From: Pseudonocardia sp. C8
GTDB lineage: Bacteria > Actinomycetota > Actinomycetes > Mycobacteriales > Pseudonocardiaceae
Direction of reading: 5' to 3'
DNA: 64,000 nucleotides
NCBI RefSeq assembly: GCF_014267175.1
Contig: NZ_JACMTR010000002.1
Span: forward strand, 4,737,501-4,801,500
The translations under genes were made by a program, and so were the position numbers. Positions 34,598-45,281 of this stretch are shown piece after piece; position 1 is the stretch's first letter; every line of letters starts with the position of its first letter. The notes beneath the pieces are model-generated. The model had not been told where the DNA came from. It saw nothing but the letters and a program-made list of their open reading frames with translations, and did no database searches.

Positions 34598-35257
34598 TCA
34601 CGGCAGGCGGTAGCCCATCCCGCGGACGGTGGTGATGCACTCGGCGCCGAGCTTGCGGCGCAATGCCCGCACGTACACGTCGACGATGTTCGAGCCGGGG
34701 TCGAAGTCGTAGCCCCACACCTGGGAGAGGATCTGCTCCCGGGAGAGCACCTGACCGGGGTGGCGCAGGAACATCTCGAGCAGGACGAACTCGCGGGCGG
34801 TGAGGTCGACGGTGCGCCCGTCCACCCGGGCCTGCCGGGTGCGCAGGTCCAGCGCGAGGTCACCGAGCTGCAGGGTGGTGAGCTCCCCGACCCGCTCACG
34901 GTCACGCAGGCGCAGCCGGATACGGGCCAGCAGCTCCGCGAACTCGAACGGCTTGGTCATGTAGTCGTCGGCGCCGCCTTCGAGCCCGGTCAGCGTGTCA
35001 CGGGTCGTGTCCCGGGCGGTCAGGATCACCACCGGGGTGTCGACCCGGGCCTGCCGCATCGCGCGCAGCACGGCGAACCCGTCGCCGCGCGGCAGGCCGA
35101 TGTCGAGCACGACGAGGTCGAACCCGAGGCCGACGGCGTGGGCGAGGGCGGACTCGCCGTCGGCGACCACGGTCGGGGTGAACCCGTTGGCGCGCAGCCC
35201 CTTCTCCAGGAACGACGAGATGTTCGGCTCGTCCTCGACGATCAGGATGCGGCTCAC
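34598..35257 (-). CDS. OmpR/PhoB-family response regulator
   Basis: The 219-residue regulator has an N-terminal receiver domain (ILIVEDEPNISSFL; phosphoacceptor Asp52 in LVVLDIGLP; conserved Lys in MTKPFEFAELL). Its C-terminal winged helix ends VDVYVRALRRKLG and TVRGMGYRLP. The GTG at 35257 overlaps the kinase stop (GTGA), so it is the partner of the kinase at 35254. It is the last gene of the run that starts with fbiC. The target genes are unknown. Confidence 0.93.
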   Translation of the reverse strand: MSRILIVEDEPNISSFLEKGLRANGFTPTVVADGESALAHAVGLGFDLVVLDIGLPRGDGFAVLRAMRQARVDTPVVILTARDTTRDTLTGLEGGADDYMTKPFEFAELLARIRLRLRDRERVGELTTLQLGDLALDLRTRQARVDGRTVDLTAREFVLLEMFLRHPGQVLSREQILSQVWGYDFDPGSNIVDVYVRALRRKLGAECITTVRGMGYRLP

Positions 35258-36810
35258 GGGCGTCCCCTTCCGGTCGTGGCGGCCCGGGCCGGTAGCCCGA
35301 CGGTGAACGTGGCGCCCGCCCCGGGCGGGGACTCGACCCGCACCGTGCCTCCATGTGCCTCGGCGATGGCGCGGACGATGGCCAGGCCCAGCCCGGCTCC
35401 GGCCCCGGGGCCCCGGTCGGAGGGTCCGGTCCCGCGGGAGAACCGCTGGAAGATCGCCGCCACGTCCCCGGCGGGTACGCCGGGGCCGGAGTCGGCGACC
35501 CAGAACGACACCCACGGGCGCTCGTCCTCGCCGGTGTGGAGGGCCGACCCGATCCGGATCTCGTCGCCGACCCCGGTGTGCTGGACGGCGTTCTGTGCGA
35601 GCTGGACCATCGCCTGGGTGACCCGCTGCGGGTCGAGGTCGGCCCGGTCGTCCTCACCGACGGACTCGAGGACCCACCGGCGGTCGGCGAGCGCACGGAC
35701 CTTGGCGTCGATGTCGCTGGTCAGCTCCGGCACCGACGTGCGTTCGAGCCGGACGAAGTCAAGCCGGTCGGACTTCGCCAGCAACAGCAGGTCCTCCACG
35801 ATGCGGCCCATCCGGTCGAGCTCGCCGGAGACGATCCGGAGCGTGGCGTCACGGTCGGCCGGGTCGTCCCCCATCAGCTCCAGATGTCCGCGGATGATCG
35901 TGATGGGGGTCCGCAGCTCGTGCCCGGCGTCGTCGACGAACTCACGCTGGGTGGCGAACGCCGTTTCGAGCCGGTCGAGCATCGCGTTGAACTGCCGGGT
36001 GAGCGCGGCGATGTCGTCGCGCCCCCGCACCGGGATGCGACGGCTGAGATCCTGTTCGGTGATCTGCGCGGCCGCCCGGCGCACCAGGCGGACCGGCTCG
36101 AGGATCTGGCCGGACACCAGCCAGGCCGCGCCCCCGGTGAGCAGCAGGCCGACCAGGCTGACCGCGGCGAGGATGTACATCGTGCCGGTGACCTCGGCCT
36201 GCTCGCGGTCGAGCAGCTCGGCGACGAGGTAGACACCGCGATCGGTGGGCGACCCCGTGGAGACGTCGATCTTCGCCCAACGCAGCTCGCCCGCCTCGGT
36301 GGCCAGCGCCCCCGTCCGGGAGGGTGCGGCGACGATCCGGTCCAGCAGGTCCGGGCGCCGGGACAGCGGGAACGGTTCGGGCGTGGTCTGCGGGATGACC
36401 CGCGGCCCGCCCTCCGGCCGCAGGACGAGTCCGAGCAGGACCGCGTTCTCGTCCGGTTCCTGACGCAGGATGTGGTTGAACAGCAGCTGCTCGGTACCGG
36501 CGAACGGCAGGCCGGTCGCGCGGTCGACACCCTGACCGGCCACCCCGGCGAACTCCTGGATCTCCTGGTTGAGGTCGCCGAGGACGTCCGCGGTCTCCGC
36601 ACGGGTGAGCAGCCCGTAGCTCATGACGTTCACCGTCACCAGCGCCACCGCCATGAGCAGCAGCACCCAGCCCATGATCCGGACCCGTGCGGGCAGCCGG
36701 TGGCCCACCTCGTCGGCCACGCTGCGCCCCGACCGGTCCCGGCCACCGGTGACACCCGCCCGGCTCGGTGGCAGCGTTCGTGCGCGGGAGCCGAGCCGCG
36801 TGTCAGCCAT
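35254..36810 (-). CDS. membrane sensor histidine kinase
   Basis: The 518-residue kinase has two membrane helices (about 46-68 and 211-233) enclosing an extracytoplasmic sensor domain of about 140 residues. A HAMP linker follows (about 234-286), then a dimerisation domain with phospho-His297 (DDAGHELRTPIT). The ATPase domain has N-box AQNAVQH, DSGPGVP and GLGLAIV. Its start overlaps the end of the 61-residue peptide gene by 8 bases, and its stop overlaps the response-regulator start. The sensor domain resembles nothing I can name, so the stimulus is unknown. Confidence 0.92.
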   Translation of the reverse strand: MADTRLGSRARTLPPSRAGVTGGRDRSGRSVADEVGHRLPARVRIMGWVLLLMAVALVTVNVMSYGLLTRAETADVLGDLNQEIQEFAGVAGQGVDRATGLPFAGTEQLLFNHILRQEPDENAVLLGLVLRPEGGPRVIPQTTPEPFPLSRRPDLLDRIVAAPSRTGALATEAGELRWAKIDVSTGSPTDRGVYLVAELLDREQAEVTGTMYILAAVSLVGLLLTGGAAWLVSGQILEPVRLVRRAAAQITEQDLSRRIPVRGRDDIAALTRQFNAMLDRLETAFATQREFVDDAGHELRTPITIIRGHLELMGDDPADRDATLRIVSGELDRMGRIVEDLLLLAKSDRLDFVRLERTSVPELTSDIDAKVRALADRRWVLESVGEDDRADLDPQRVTQAMVQLAQNAVQHTGVGDEIRIGSALHTGEDERPWVSFWVADSGPGVPAGDVAAIFQRFSRGTGPSDRGPGAGAGLGLAIVRAIAEAHGGTVRVESPPGAGATFTVGLPARAATTGRGRP

Positions 36811-36988
36811 CCCCGTCCCTGCCGGACGGAGGGGGCACCGGGCCCGTGCTGCCCTCGCCGATCCGGATGTGCGCCGGCGCGGCCGGCCGGTCCGCGGCCG
36901 GGTCGGGCAGCATCGAGATCGTGATCGCGCCGCCCACGGGCACGACCACCACTGCGGCCAGCACGACGATCCGCGGGACGAGTCTCAT
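36803..36988 (-). CDS. 61-aa membrane-anchored or exported peptide between fbiC and the kinase
   Basis: The 61-residue product has a short basic start (MRLVPR), one hydrophobic segment (about 7-26) and a polar tail with [13 protein letters not shown] and a Pro/Gly/Asp end. It therefore looks like a single-pass or secreted peptide with its tail outside. The ATG at 36988 overlaps the fbiC stop (ATGA) and its TGA lies inside the kinase start region. The overlaps and the non-repetitive signal-like sequence support a real gene. A role in kinase sensing is plausible from position only. Confidence 0.65.
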   Translation of the reverse strand: MRLVPRIVVLAAVVVVPVGGAITISMLPDPAADRPAAPAHIRIGEGSTGPVPPPSGRDGDG

Positions 36989-39564
36989 AGGGCCAGCGGC
37001 AGCATCCGGGGCCCCGACGACCGGGCCGGCGTGAGCACGGCCGGCTCGCCCCGGTAGGTGGTCGTCCGCTGCCGGACCGGGCGCCCCGCCGCACGGGCGA
37101 TCGCGGCGAGCTCCTCCACCGAGCGTTCCGAGCCGTTCTCCGAGCCGGCCATCCGGCTGATCGTCTCCTCCATCAGGGTGCCGCCCATGTCGTCGGCGCC
37201 GCCGCGCAGGATGTCGGCGGCCAGGTCGTCGCCGAGCTTGACCCAGGAGCACTGGACGTGGTCGATCCGGCCGTGCAGGGCGAGCCGGGCGAACGCGTGC
37301 ACGGCCCGGTTGTCCCGCTCGGTGGGGCCCGGGCGGGCGAGGCCTGCGAGGTAGATCGGCGCGTTGTGGTGCACGAACGGCAGCGGCACGAACTCGGTGA
37401 ATCCTCCGGTGCGGTCCTGCACGGAGGCGAGGGTGCGCAGGTGGCCGAGCCAGTGCCGGGGCCCGTCGACGTGGCCGTACATCATCGTCGACGACGACGG
37501 GATCCCCAGCTCGTGCGCGGTCGTGACGACCTCGATCCACTGCGCGGCGGGCAGCTTGCCCTTGGTCAGCACCCAGCGGACCTCGTCGTCGAGGATCTCG
37601 GCGGCGGTGCCGGGGATCGAGCCCAGCCCGGCGGCCTTCAGCTCGGCGAGCCAGTCCCGGATCGACACGCCGGCCTTGGCCGCCGCGGAGACGATCTCCA
37701 TCGGGGAGAAGGCGTGCACGTGCATGCCCGGCACGGCCTCGGTGACCGCGCGCACCAGGTCGGCGTAGAACGACACCGGCAGCTGCGGGTCGATCCCGCC
37801 CTGCACACACACCTCGGTGGCGCCGTCCCGGGCGGCCTCGGCGGCGCGCTGGGCGATCTCGTCGAGCGAGAGCCGGAACGCGTCGGCGTCCCGCTCGCGC
37901 TGGGCGAACGCGCAGAACCGGCAGCCGACGTAGCACACGTTCGAGAAGTTGATGTTCCGGTTGATCACGTAGGTGACGTCGTCGCCGTTCACCGAGGCCC
38001 GGACGTCGTCGGCGAGCCGGGACAGCGTCGCCAGCGCCGCACCGTCCGCGGTGAGCACGGCCATGGCCGCGGCCTCGTGCGCCGGGTCCAGCAGGGCGGC
38101 CGGGTCCGATGCGGCCAGGTCGAGGCCCGCCCTCACGTCGCCGTCGAGCCGCTGCGGGGCCCGGGAACGCTGGTCGGCGAGCTCCGCGGCGACCTCGTCC
38201 CAGTCGCCGTAGACCGACCCGAAGTCGCTGCGCCGGTCGGCGGTCCGCCCCTCGGTGTCGACGGCGGTGTGCAGGTCGGTGCGGCCGGTGGAGGCGAAAC
38301 CGCCGTCCGGCTCCTGCCACGGCCTGCCCTCGACGGCCGCGCCGGCGCGGGCCAGCCCGTCCGGGCCGGCGAGCGCGGCGACGTGGCCGTGCAGCCGGGT
38401 GTCGATCCACGGCGAGCCCGCACGCACGTACTTCGGGTAGGCGGTGAGCCGCTCGGCCAGCGTGAACCCCTCGGCGGCGGTCACCCGGGCCAGCTCGTCG
38501 ACGGCCGGCCACGGCATCTCCGGGGACACGTGGTCGACGGTCACCGGGGACACCCCGCCCCAGTCGTCGATCCCGGCCCGCAGCATCAGCGCCTGCTCGT
38601 CACCGACCAGGTTCGGCGGCGCCTGCAGGCGGGTCTTCGGGCCCAGCACCAGCCGCGCGACGGCGATGGTGGCGGCCAGGTCGTCCAGGTCGGCGTCCGG
38701 GTCGCCCGCCATCGCGGTGCCCGGCTTGGCCCGGAAGTTCTGGACGATGACCTCCTGCACGTGTCCGTGCGCCCGGGCCGCGGAGCGGATCGCGAACAGC
38801 GACTCGGCCCGCTCGGTGCGGTTCTCGCCGATCCCGATCAGGATCCCGGTGGTGAACGGGACCCCGACCCGCCCGGCGTCGGCCAGCGTGCGGAGCCGGA
38901 CCGCGGGTTCCTTGTCCGGGCTGCCGAAGTGCGGCCCGCCGCGCTCGAACAGCCGCTGCGAGGTGGTCTCCAGCATCATCCCCATGCTGGCCGCGACCGG
39001 CTTGAGCCGGGTGATCTCCTCCCAGCTCATGACCCCGGGGTTGAGGTGCGGCAGCAGCCCGGTCTCCTCCAGCACCGCGATGGCGCACGCCCGCACGTAG
39101 TCCAGCGTCGAGTCGTACCCGCGCGCCTCCAGCCACTCGCGGGCCTGCGGCCACCGGTCCTCGGGCCGGTCACCGAGGGTGAACAGCGCCTCCTTGCAGC
39201 CCTGGGCGGCGCCCTGCCGGGCGATCTCGACGACCTCGTCGCGCTCGAGGTACATCGACTCGAGCCGCCCGGGCACGGTCGCGAACGTGCAGTAGTGGCA
39301 CCGGTCCCGGCACAACCGGGTCAGCGGGATGAACACGTTGCGCGAGTACGTGACCACCCCCGGCCGGCCCTCCTCGACCAGCCCGGCGTCCCGGACCCGG
39401 CCGGCGTGGGTGAGCAGCTCGTCGAGGGCCTCGCCGCGGGCGGCGAGCAGCACGGCGGCCTCGGTGACGTCCAACGTGGCGCCGTCGCGGACCCGGCGCA
39501 GCGCGCGGCGCAGCGCCGACGCGCTCGGGGCGGGTTCGATCGGGGCGGCGGAAGAGTCGGCCAT
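36985..39564 (-). CDS. fbiC: 7,8-didemethyl-8-hydroxy-5-deazariboflavin (F0) synthase, two-domain FbiC
   Basis: This enzyme joins a ribityl-diaminouracil precursor and tyrosine to form the F0 chromophore of coenzyme F420. The 859-residue protein is the usual actinobacterial fusion of CofG and CofH. Its first radical-SAM motif is C85-x3-C89-x2-C92 (CRDRCHYC), and a second CYVGCRFC lies near residue 545. Other markers are [31 protein letters not shown], and [17 protein letters not shown] 39564 gives the standard length. The stop overlaps the 61-residue peptide gene, linking fbiC to a two-component system, an arrangement I do not know from model actinobacteria. Confidence 0.95.
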   Translation of the reverse strand: MADSSAAPIEPAPSASALRRALRRVRDGATLDVTEAAVLLAARGEALDELLTHAGRVRDAGLVEEGRPGVVTYSRNVFIPLTRLCRDRCHYCTFATVPGRLESMYLERDEVVEIARQGAAQGCKEALFTLGDRPEDRWPQAREWLEARGYDSTLDYVRACAIAVLEETGLLPHLNPGVMSWEEITRLKPVAASMGMMLETTSQRLFERGGPHFGSPDKEPAVRLRTLADAGRVGVPFTTGILIGIGENRTERAESLFAIRSAARAHGHVQEVIVQNFRAKPGTAMAGDPDADLDDLAATIAVARLVLGPKTRLQAPPNLVGDEQALMLRAGIDDWGGVSPVTVDHVSPEMPWPAVDELARVTAAEGFTLAERLTAYPKYVRAGSPWIDTRLHGHVAALAGPDGLARAGAAVEGRPWQEPDGGFASTGRTDLHTAVDTEGRTADRRSDFGSVYGDWDEVAAELADQRSRAPQRLDGDVRAGLDLAASDPAALLDPAHEAAAMAVLTADGAALATLSRLADDVRASVNGDDVTYVINRNINFSNVCYVGCRFCAFAQRERDADAFRLSLDEIAQRAAEAARDGATEVCVQGGIDPQLPVSFYADLVRAVTEAVPGMHVHAFSPMEIVSAAAKAGVSIRDWLAELKAAGLGSIPGTAAEILDDEVRWVLTKGKLPAAQWIEVVTTAHELGIPSSSTMMYGHVDGPRHWLGHLRTLASVQDRTGGFTEFVPLPFVHHNAPIYLAGLARPGPTERDNRAVHAFARLALHGRIDHVQCSWVKLGDDLAADILRGGADDMGGTLMEETISRMAGSENGSERSVEELAAIARAAGRPVRQRTTTYRGEPAVLTPARSSGPRMLPLAL

Positions 39565-39886
39565 GCCCTCACACTAGGTACGGCGGATCATCCCGGCGAC
39601 CACCGAGCCCCGGCCGGCCCGCGACACGCGCATTCTTCGTCGGAACGCACCCGGGCCCGTGCACCGTGCACGACACGCCGTGGCGCAGCTCGATCCGCCA
39701 GGGCCCGGCCGGCCGCCCTCCCCGCCGAGATGCAGCTCACGGTTCACCGAAGATCGACGATTCGCGCTGGGCCGCACCTCGGCGGGTTTCGTCCGGACAC
39801 GGAACGGTTCGCGGGTGCGCCCGGGACCTCGACACCCAGCGCGGCGGCGGGGTGCTCGGCTGCGGTCTCGCTCATGGGGGACAGAT
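39565..39886. repeat. intergenic region containing a palindromic repeat (copy 1)
   Basis: These non-coding bases lie between the pseudokinase stop and the fbiC start. At 39721-39786 there is a long imperfect hairpin: CCCGCCGAGATGCAGCTCA pairs 16 of 19 with TGGGCCGCACCTCGGCGGG. Its loop contains AAGATCGACGATTCGCGC. The same structure, with a closely similar loop, recurs at 63356-63413. The promoter of the fbiC operon must lie between this hairpin and 39565; I see no clear -10. Confidence 0.75.
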
Positions 39887-40702
39887 CTACAGCACCACCC
39901 AGGCGACCATCGCCACCACCGCGAGCAGCAGCAGGCCGGCCACGACCAGCAGGATCGGGCGGTTGCGCCCCAGGTCACCACCGGACGGCCGGGGCCGCGC
40001 GGCCCGCTCCAGCAGGGCGTCGGCGTCGTCCGGGCCGATCCGCTCGGCGGGGTCGGGCGCGGTCAGCCCGGTGATCGCCTGCGCCAGCGGGCTGCCCGGC
40101 TGGACCCGGCCCCCGGTGGCGTGGTGCAGCACGGCGCCGAGGCTCCACAGGTCCGCGGCCGGGGTGTCGGCCCGCTCGGGCGGCGCGAACGCGGCCGGGT
40201 CGGGGCCCCGGCGGCCCACGGCCCGGGCCAGCCCGATGTCGGTGACGACCCCGCGACCGTCCGGGGTGAGCAGCACGCACTCGGGGTCGAGGCCGCCGTG
40301 CGTACGCCCCTCGGCGTGCACCGCCCGCAGCGCGGCCAGCGCGTCCCGCCCGACCGCGGCGACCCGGCGGGCCGGCAGCGGGCCGTCCCCGTCGCCGGCC
40401 CGGCTCAGCGGGCGGGCGTCCGGGTGCTCGGTGACCAGGTACTCGTGCATCCGGCCGTCGGCGGCCCGGCCGGTGACCAGGTCCAGCACCCCGACGATGC
40501 CGGGGTGCCGCAGCCGTCCCGCGGCCCGGACCTCGGCGAGCAGCCGCTCCCGCGCGGACCCGTCGGCGGGCATCGCGATCTCGGTGACGGCGACGATCCG
40601 CCCGGTGATCCGGTCCTCGGCCCGCCGGGACCGGCCGAAACCCCGGCGGTCGAGCTCGTCCAGCAGCAGGTAGCGACCCCCGACGATCCTGCTCTCGATC
40701 AC
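39887..40702 (-). CDS. membrane-anchored Ser/Thr pseudokinase
   Basis: The 271-residue protein has the outline of a PknB-type kinase domain but lacks key catalytic residues. The ATP lysine position reads AVTEI (Thr40). The catalytic loop is HGGLDPECVLL (His135) instead of HRDxKxxN. The metal motif is DIG (Asp155) instead of DFG. The APE region is APPE, and DLWSLGAVLHH matches the conserved helix F start. A single membrane helix (about 249-271) ends the protein with no outside domain. It is therefore probably a binding or scaffold protein. The GTG at 40702 overlaps the exonuclease gene stop (GTGA), indicating co-expression. Confidence 0.82.
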   Translation of the reverse strand: MIESRIVGGRYLLLDELDRRGFGRSRRAEDRITGRIVAVTEIAMPADGSARERLLAEVRAAGRLRHPGIVGVLDLVTGRAADGRMHEYLVTEHPDARPLSRAGDGDGPLPARRVAAVGRDALAALRAVHAEGRTHGGLDPECVLLTPDGRGVVTDIGLARAVGRRGPDPAAFAPPERADTPAADLWSLGAVLHHATGGRVQPGSPLAQAITGLTAPDPAERIGPDDADALLERAARPRPSGGDLGRNRPILLVVAGLLLLAVVAMVAWVVL

Positions 40703-41526
40703 CCGGCGCCCCCGAGCCGGACGAGCACCGGGGCGTGGTCGGACCAGCGGGTGTCGTGCGACGGCGCCCGTTGCACCTCGGCGGCGGTCGCCGCCGCCGC
40801 GAGTCCGGGCGTGCCGAGCAGGTGGTCGATCCGCCAGCCCACGTCGTTGTCGAAGGCCCGGCCCCGGTAGGTCCACCACGAGTACGGGCCGTCGGTGTCC
40901 GGGTGCAGGGCCCGGACGACGTCGACCCAGCCGTGCTCCAGCAGCTTCGCGAACCACTCCCGCTCGTGCGGCAGGAACCCGGAGCTGCGCTGGTTGTTGC
41001 GCCAGTTCCGCAGGTCCCGCTCGGTCGGCGCGATGTTCCAGTCCCCGGCGACGACCATCTCGCGGCCGGTCGCGGCGCACCGGTCGAACGCGCTGCGCAG
41101 GTGGTCGCCGAAGGCCGCGAGGAAGGCGTCCTTGGCGTCCTGCCGGTCGGTGCCGGCCACGCCCTTGGGCAGGTACAGCGACGCGACGGTGAGCCCGCCC
41201 GGCAGGTCGGCCTCGAGGTAGCGGCCGTCGGCGTCGGTGGCGGTGTCCCCGAACCCCACCCGCACCGCCTCGGGAGCGGCCCGGCTCAGGACGGCGACGC
41301 CGTTGCGGCCCTTCGCCGTCTCCGACGGGGCCAGCAGCAGGTGCCAGCCGTGGGCGTCGAGCACCTGCCGGAGGGCGGCCGGCAGCTCCGCGGGACGGGC
41401 CCGCACCTCCTGCAGGCAGACGACGTCGGCGTCGGTCGCGGCGAGCCAGTCGAGCAGCCCCTTGGCGGTGGCCGCGCGGACGCCGTTGACGTTCGCGGTG
41501 GCGAGGGCACGGACGGGAGGGACCAC
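40699..41526 (-). CDS. xth: exodeoxyribonuclease III / AP endonuclease
   Basis: This Mg-dependent enzyme cuts DNA at abasic sites in base-excision repair. The protein of about 275 residues has the family motifs NVNGVRAA at the start, VVCLQEVRA (metal Glu), VVAGDWNIAP, FDNDVGWRIDHLL and WSDHAPVLV (catalytic Asp and His). I chose GTG 41526. A GTG at 41544 is also in frame and would add six residues (VGDSRG). The start of the pseudokinase overlaps its stop. Confidence 0.9.
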   Translation of the reverse strand: MVPPVRALATANVNGVRAATAKGLLDWLAATDADVVCLQEVRARPAELPAALRQVLDAHGWHLLLAPSETAKGRNGVAVLSRAAPEAVRVGFGDTATDADGRYLEADLPGGLTVASLYLPKGVAGTDRQDAKDAFLAAFGDHLRSAFDRCAATGREMVVAGDWNIAPTERDLRNWRNNQRSSGFLPHEREWFAKLLEHGWVDVVRALHPDTDGPYSWWTYRGRAFDNDVGWRIDHLLGTPGLAAAATAAEVQRAPSHDTRWSDHAPVLVRLGGAG

Positions 41527-41568
41527 GCCTCTACTGTCTCCCACGGACGGTCGCGATGCGCAACGGGC

Positions 41569-41901
41569 TCAGCAGACGCTCCCGGGCGTCGCGGCGACGC
41601 TGTTCGACGGCACCCACCGCTCCCCGCCGGTCAGCTTGCGGAAGCCGGTGTCGACGATCGTCTCGGCCGGGACCTCCTGGCCGCGGGTGAGGGTGTCGAC
41701 GGCCTGCGCGGAGGCGCTCGGCGCGGCCCGGACGGTCACCTCGGGGGCCTGCACGGTCACGGTGCAGGTGGTGCCGATCTCGTCGGTGGCACCGCCGTAC
41801 CCCAGCGCGACGACCGTCAACGCGACCGCGATGACGACGACCAGCGGCCAGCCACGCAGGAACGACTTCCGCGTGAGCCCCGGGAGCTTCACCTTCGCCA
41901 C
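41569..41901 (-). CDS. small membrane-anchored SH3-like protein
   Basis: The 110-residue protein has a basic cytoplasmic start ([14 protein letters not shown]), one membrane helix (about 17-36) and an extracellular domain. The pattern [32 protein letters not shown], then [11 protein letters not shown], resembles bacterial SH3-like domains that bind cell-wall material. Two Cys residues (about 46 and the last residue) could form a disulfide outside. It is divergent from icd with about 200 bases between. Confidence 0.7.
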   Translation of the reverse strand: MAKVKLPGLTRKSFLRGWPLVVVIAVALTVVALGYGGATDEIGTTCTVTVQAPEVTVRAAPSASAQAVDTLTRGQEVPAETIVDTGFRKLTGGERWVPSNSVAATPGSVC

Positions 41902-42104
41902 GTGCGCCGTTCCCTTCTCGCCACCGCCGTCGCACGTACGGTAACCGCTCGGGCACCATCGGCAGATCCACCGGCCGGGGTGTCGGGCGGGTTACTCCTG
42001 CGGGCGTCCGCGCCGGTCCAGGGGATAGCGTGTGCCCGCGGAGAAGCGGGCCGCCGCGCCGGTGGCCCACCACCACGACGAGCCCGAGGCAGGCCAGACA
42101 CGCG

Positions 42105-44336
<2,232 letters not shown>

Positions 44337-44353
44337 CCCGCGTCCGCGACCAC

Positions 44354-44389
44354 GAGGGCCCGCCTCCGGGAAACCGGGGGCGGGCCCTC
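44354..44389 (+). terminator. hairpin terminator of icd
   Basis: GAGGGCCCGCCTCCGG at 44354-44369 pairs with CCGGGGGCGGGCCCTC at 44374-44389 over 16 positions (one G-T pair) around a GAAA loop. There is no T-run, as is common in high-GC actinobacteria. Confidence 0.85.
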
Positions 44390-44392
44390 GCG

Positions 44393-44425
44393 TAGAATGT
44401 TGTTAGCGATGATCATTATCGAGCT
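44393..44425 (+). promoter_or_regulatory. AT-rich promoter-like segment with a palindrome
   Basis: Directly after the icd terminator, TAGAAT (44393-44398) fits a TANNNT -10 hexamer. A near-perfect 15-base palindrome, CGATGATCATTATCG, follows at about 44408-44422. This is the most AT-rich spot in several kilobases. It could be an operator for a metal or redox regulator acting on a small downstream transcript, but no convincing gene follows on the plus strand before 44619. Confidence 0.3.
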
Positions 44426-44618
44426 CCCCAGGATCGCGCCGACCGGGACCCCCGCCCGGCCGGCGCCCGCCCGGCCGGCCCGCCACGGGCTCCGGCCGCG
44501 GGCCACCAGCACCGGCCCCGGGCGGCCCGGCAGCAAACGGCCCGCCGGCCCGCGCCGGCCCCCGACCCGGCGTCCGGCCACCCCCGCGGCCCCGGGCGAC
44601 ACCCGCCGCTGAGCGCGG

Positions 44619-45281
44619 TCAGGCCCGCCCCATCCCGGCGTCGCGAGCCCGGACGATCGCCTCGGCCCGGTCCGCGACGTGCAGCTTCGCGAAGATGTTC
44701 GACACGTTGTTGCGCACCGTCTTCGGCGACAGGTACAGGGCACCGGCGATCTGCGGGTTGGACCGGCCCGCAGCCAGGAGATCGAGGATCTCCCGCTCCC
44801 GCGCCGTCAGCTCCGGGAACGCCCCGGCCGGCACCGCGGCCGGGGCGGCGAAGAAGTCCGCGATCCGGCGGGCCAGCGCGGGCCCGAACACCACGTCGCC
44901 GCGGGCCACACCGGTGATCGCCCGGACGATCTCGGCCTGGTTGGCGCCCTTGAGCAGGTAGCCGCGTGCCCCGGCGCGCATCGCGGCGAACACCGTGGCG
45001 TCCTCCTCGCTCATCGTCAGCACCACCACCCCGACCGACGGCGACACCGAGGTGATCTCCCGGGTCGCGGCGATGCCGTCCAGGCCGGGCATGCCGACGT
45101 CCATGACGACCACGTCGGGCTGCAGGTCCACGGCGCGGGAGACGGCCTCCCGCCCGTCCGCGGCGACGCCCACGACGTCGATCCCGGGCACCGAGCGCAG
45201 CAGCGCCGCCAGGCCGTCCCGGTAGACGGGGTGGTCGTCGGCCAGCAGCACCTGCACGATCTCGTCGCCGTCCACGGTCAC
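44619..45281 (-). CDS. NarL/LuxR-family response regulator
   Basis: The 220-residue regulator has a receiver domain (VLLADDHPVYRDGLAALL; phosphoacceptor Asp61 in VVVMDVGMPGLDG; conserved Lys in GYLLKGANQ). It also has a C-terminal LuxR helix-turn-helix (ELTAREREILDLLAAG to LSPKTVRNNVSNIFAKL). The GTG at 45281 overlaps the kinase stop (GTGA); a second GTG two codons later is also possible. It works with the kinase at 45278. Likely targets include the shared control region near 47463, because such systems often autoregulate (inference). Confidence 0.92.
   Translation of the reverse strand: MTVDGDEIVQVLLADDHPVYRDGLAALLRSVPGIDVVGVAADGREAVSRAVDLQPDVVVMDVGMPGLDGIAATREITSVSPSVGVVVLTMSEEDATVFAAMRAGARGYLLKGANQAEIVRAITGVARGDVVFGPALARRIADFFAAPAAVPAGAFPELTAREREILDLLAAGRSNPQIAGALYLSPKTVRNNVSNIFAKLHVADRAEAIVRARDAGMGRA

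Noticed and set aside
44409..44612. Short plus-strand frame starting MIIIELPRIAPTG after icd
   Set aside because: After the first dozen residues the product is only Arg/Pro/Ala, like untranslated GC-rich DNA, and there is no ribosome-binding site. I kept only the AT-rich upstream segment as an observation.
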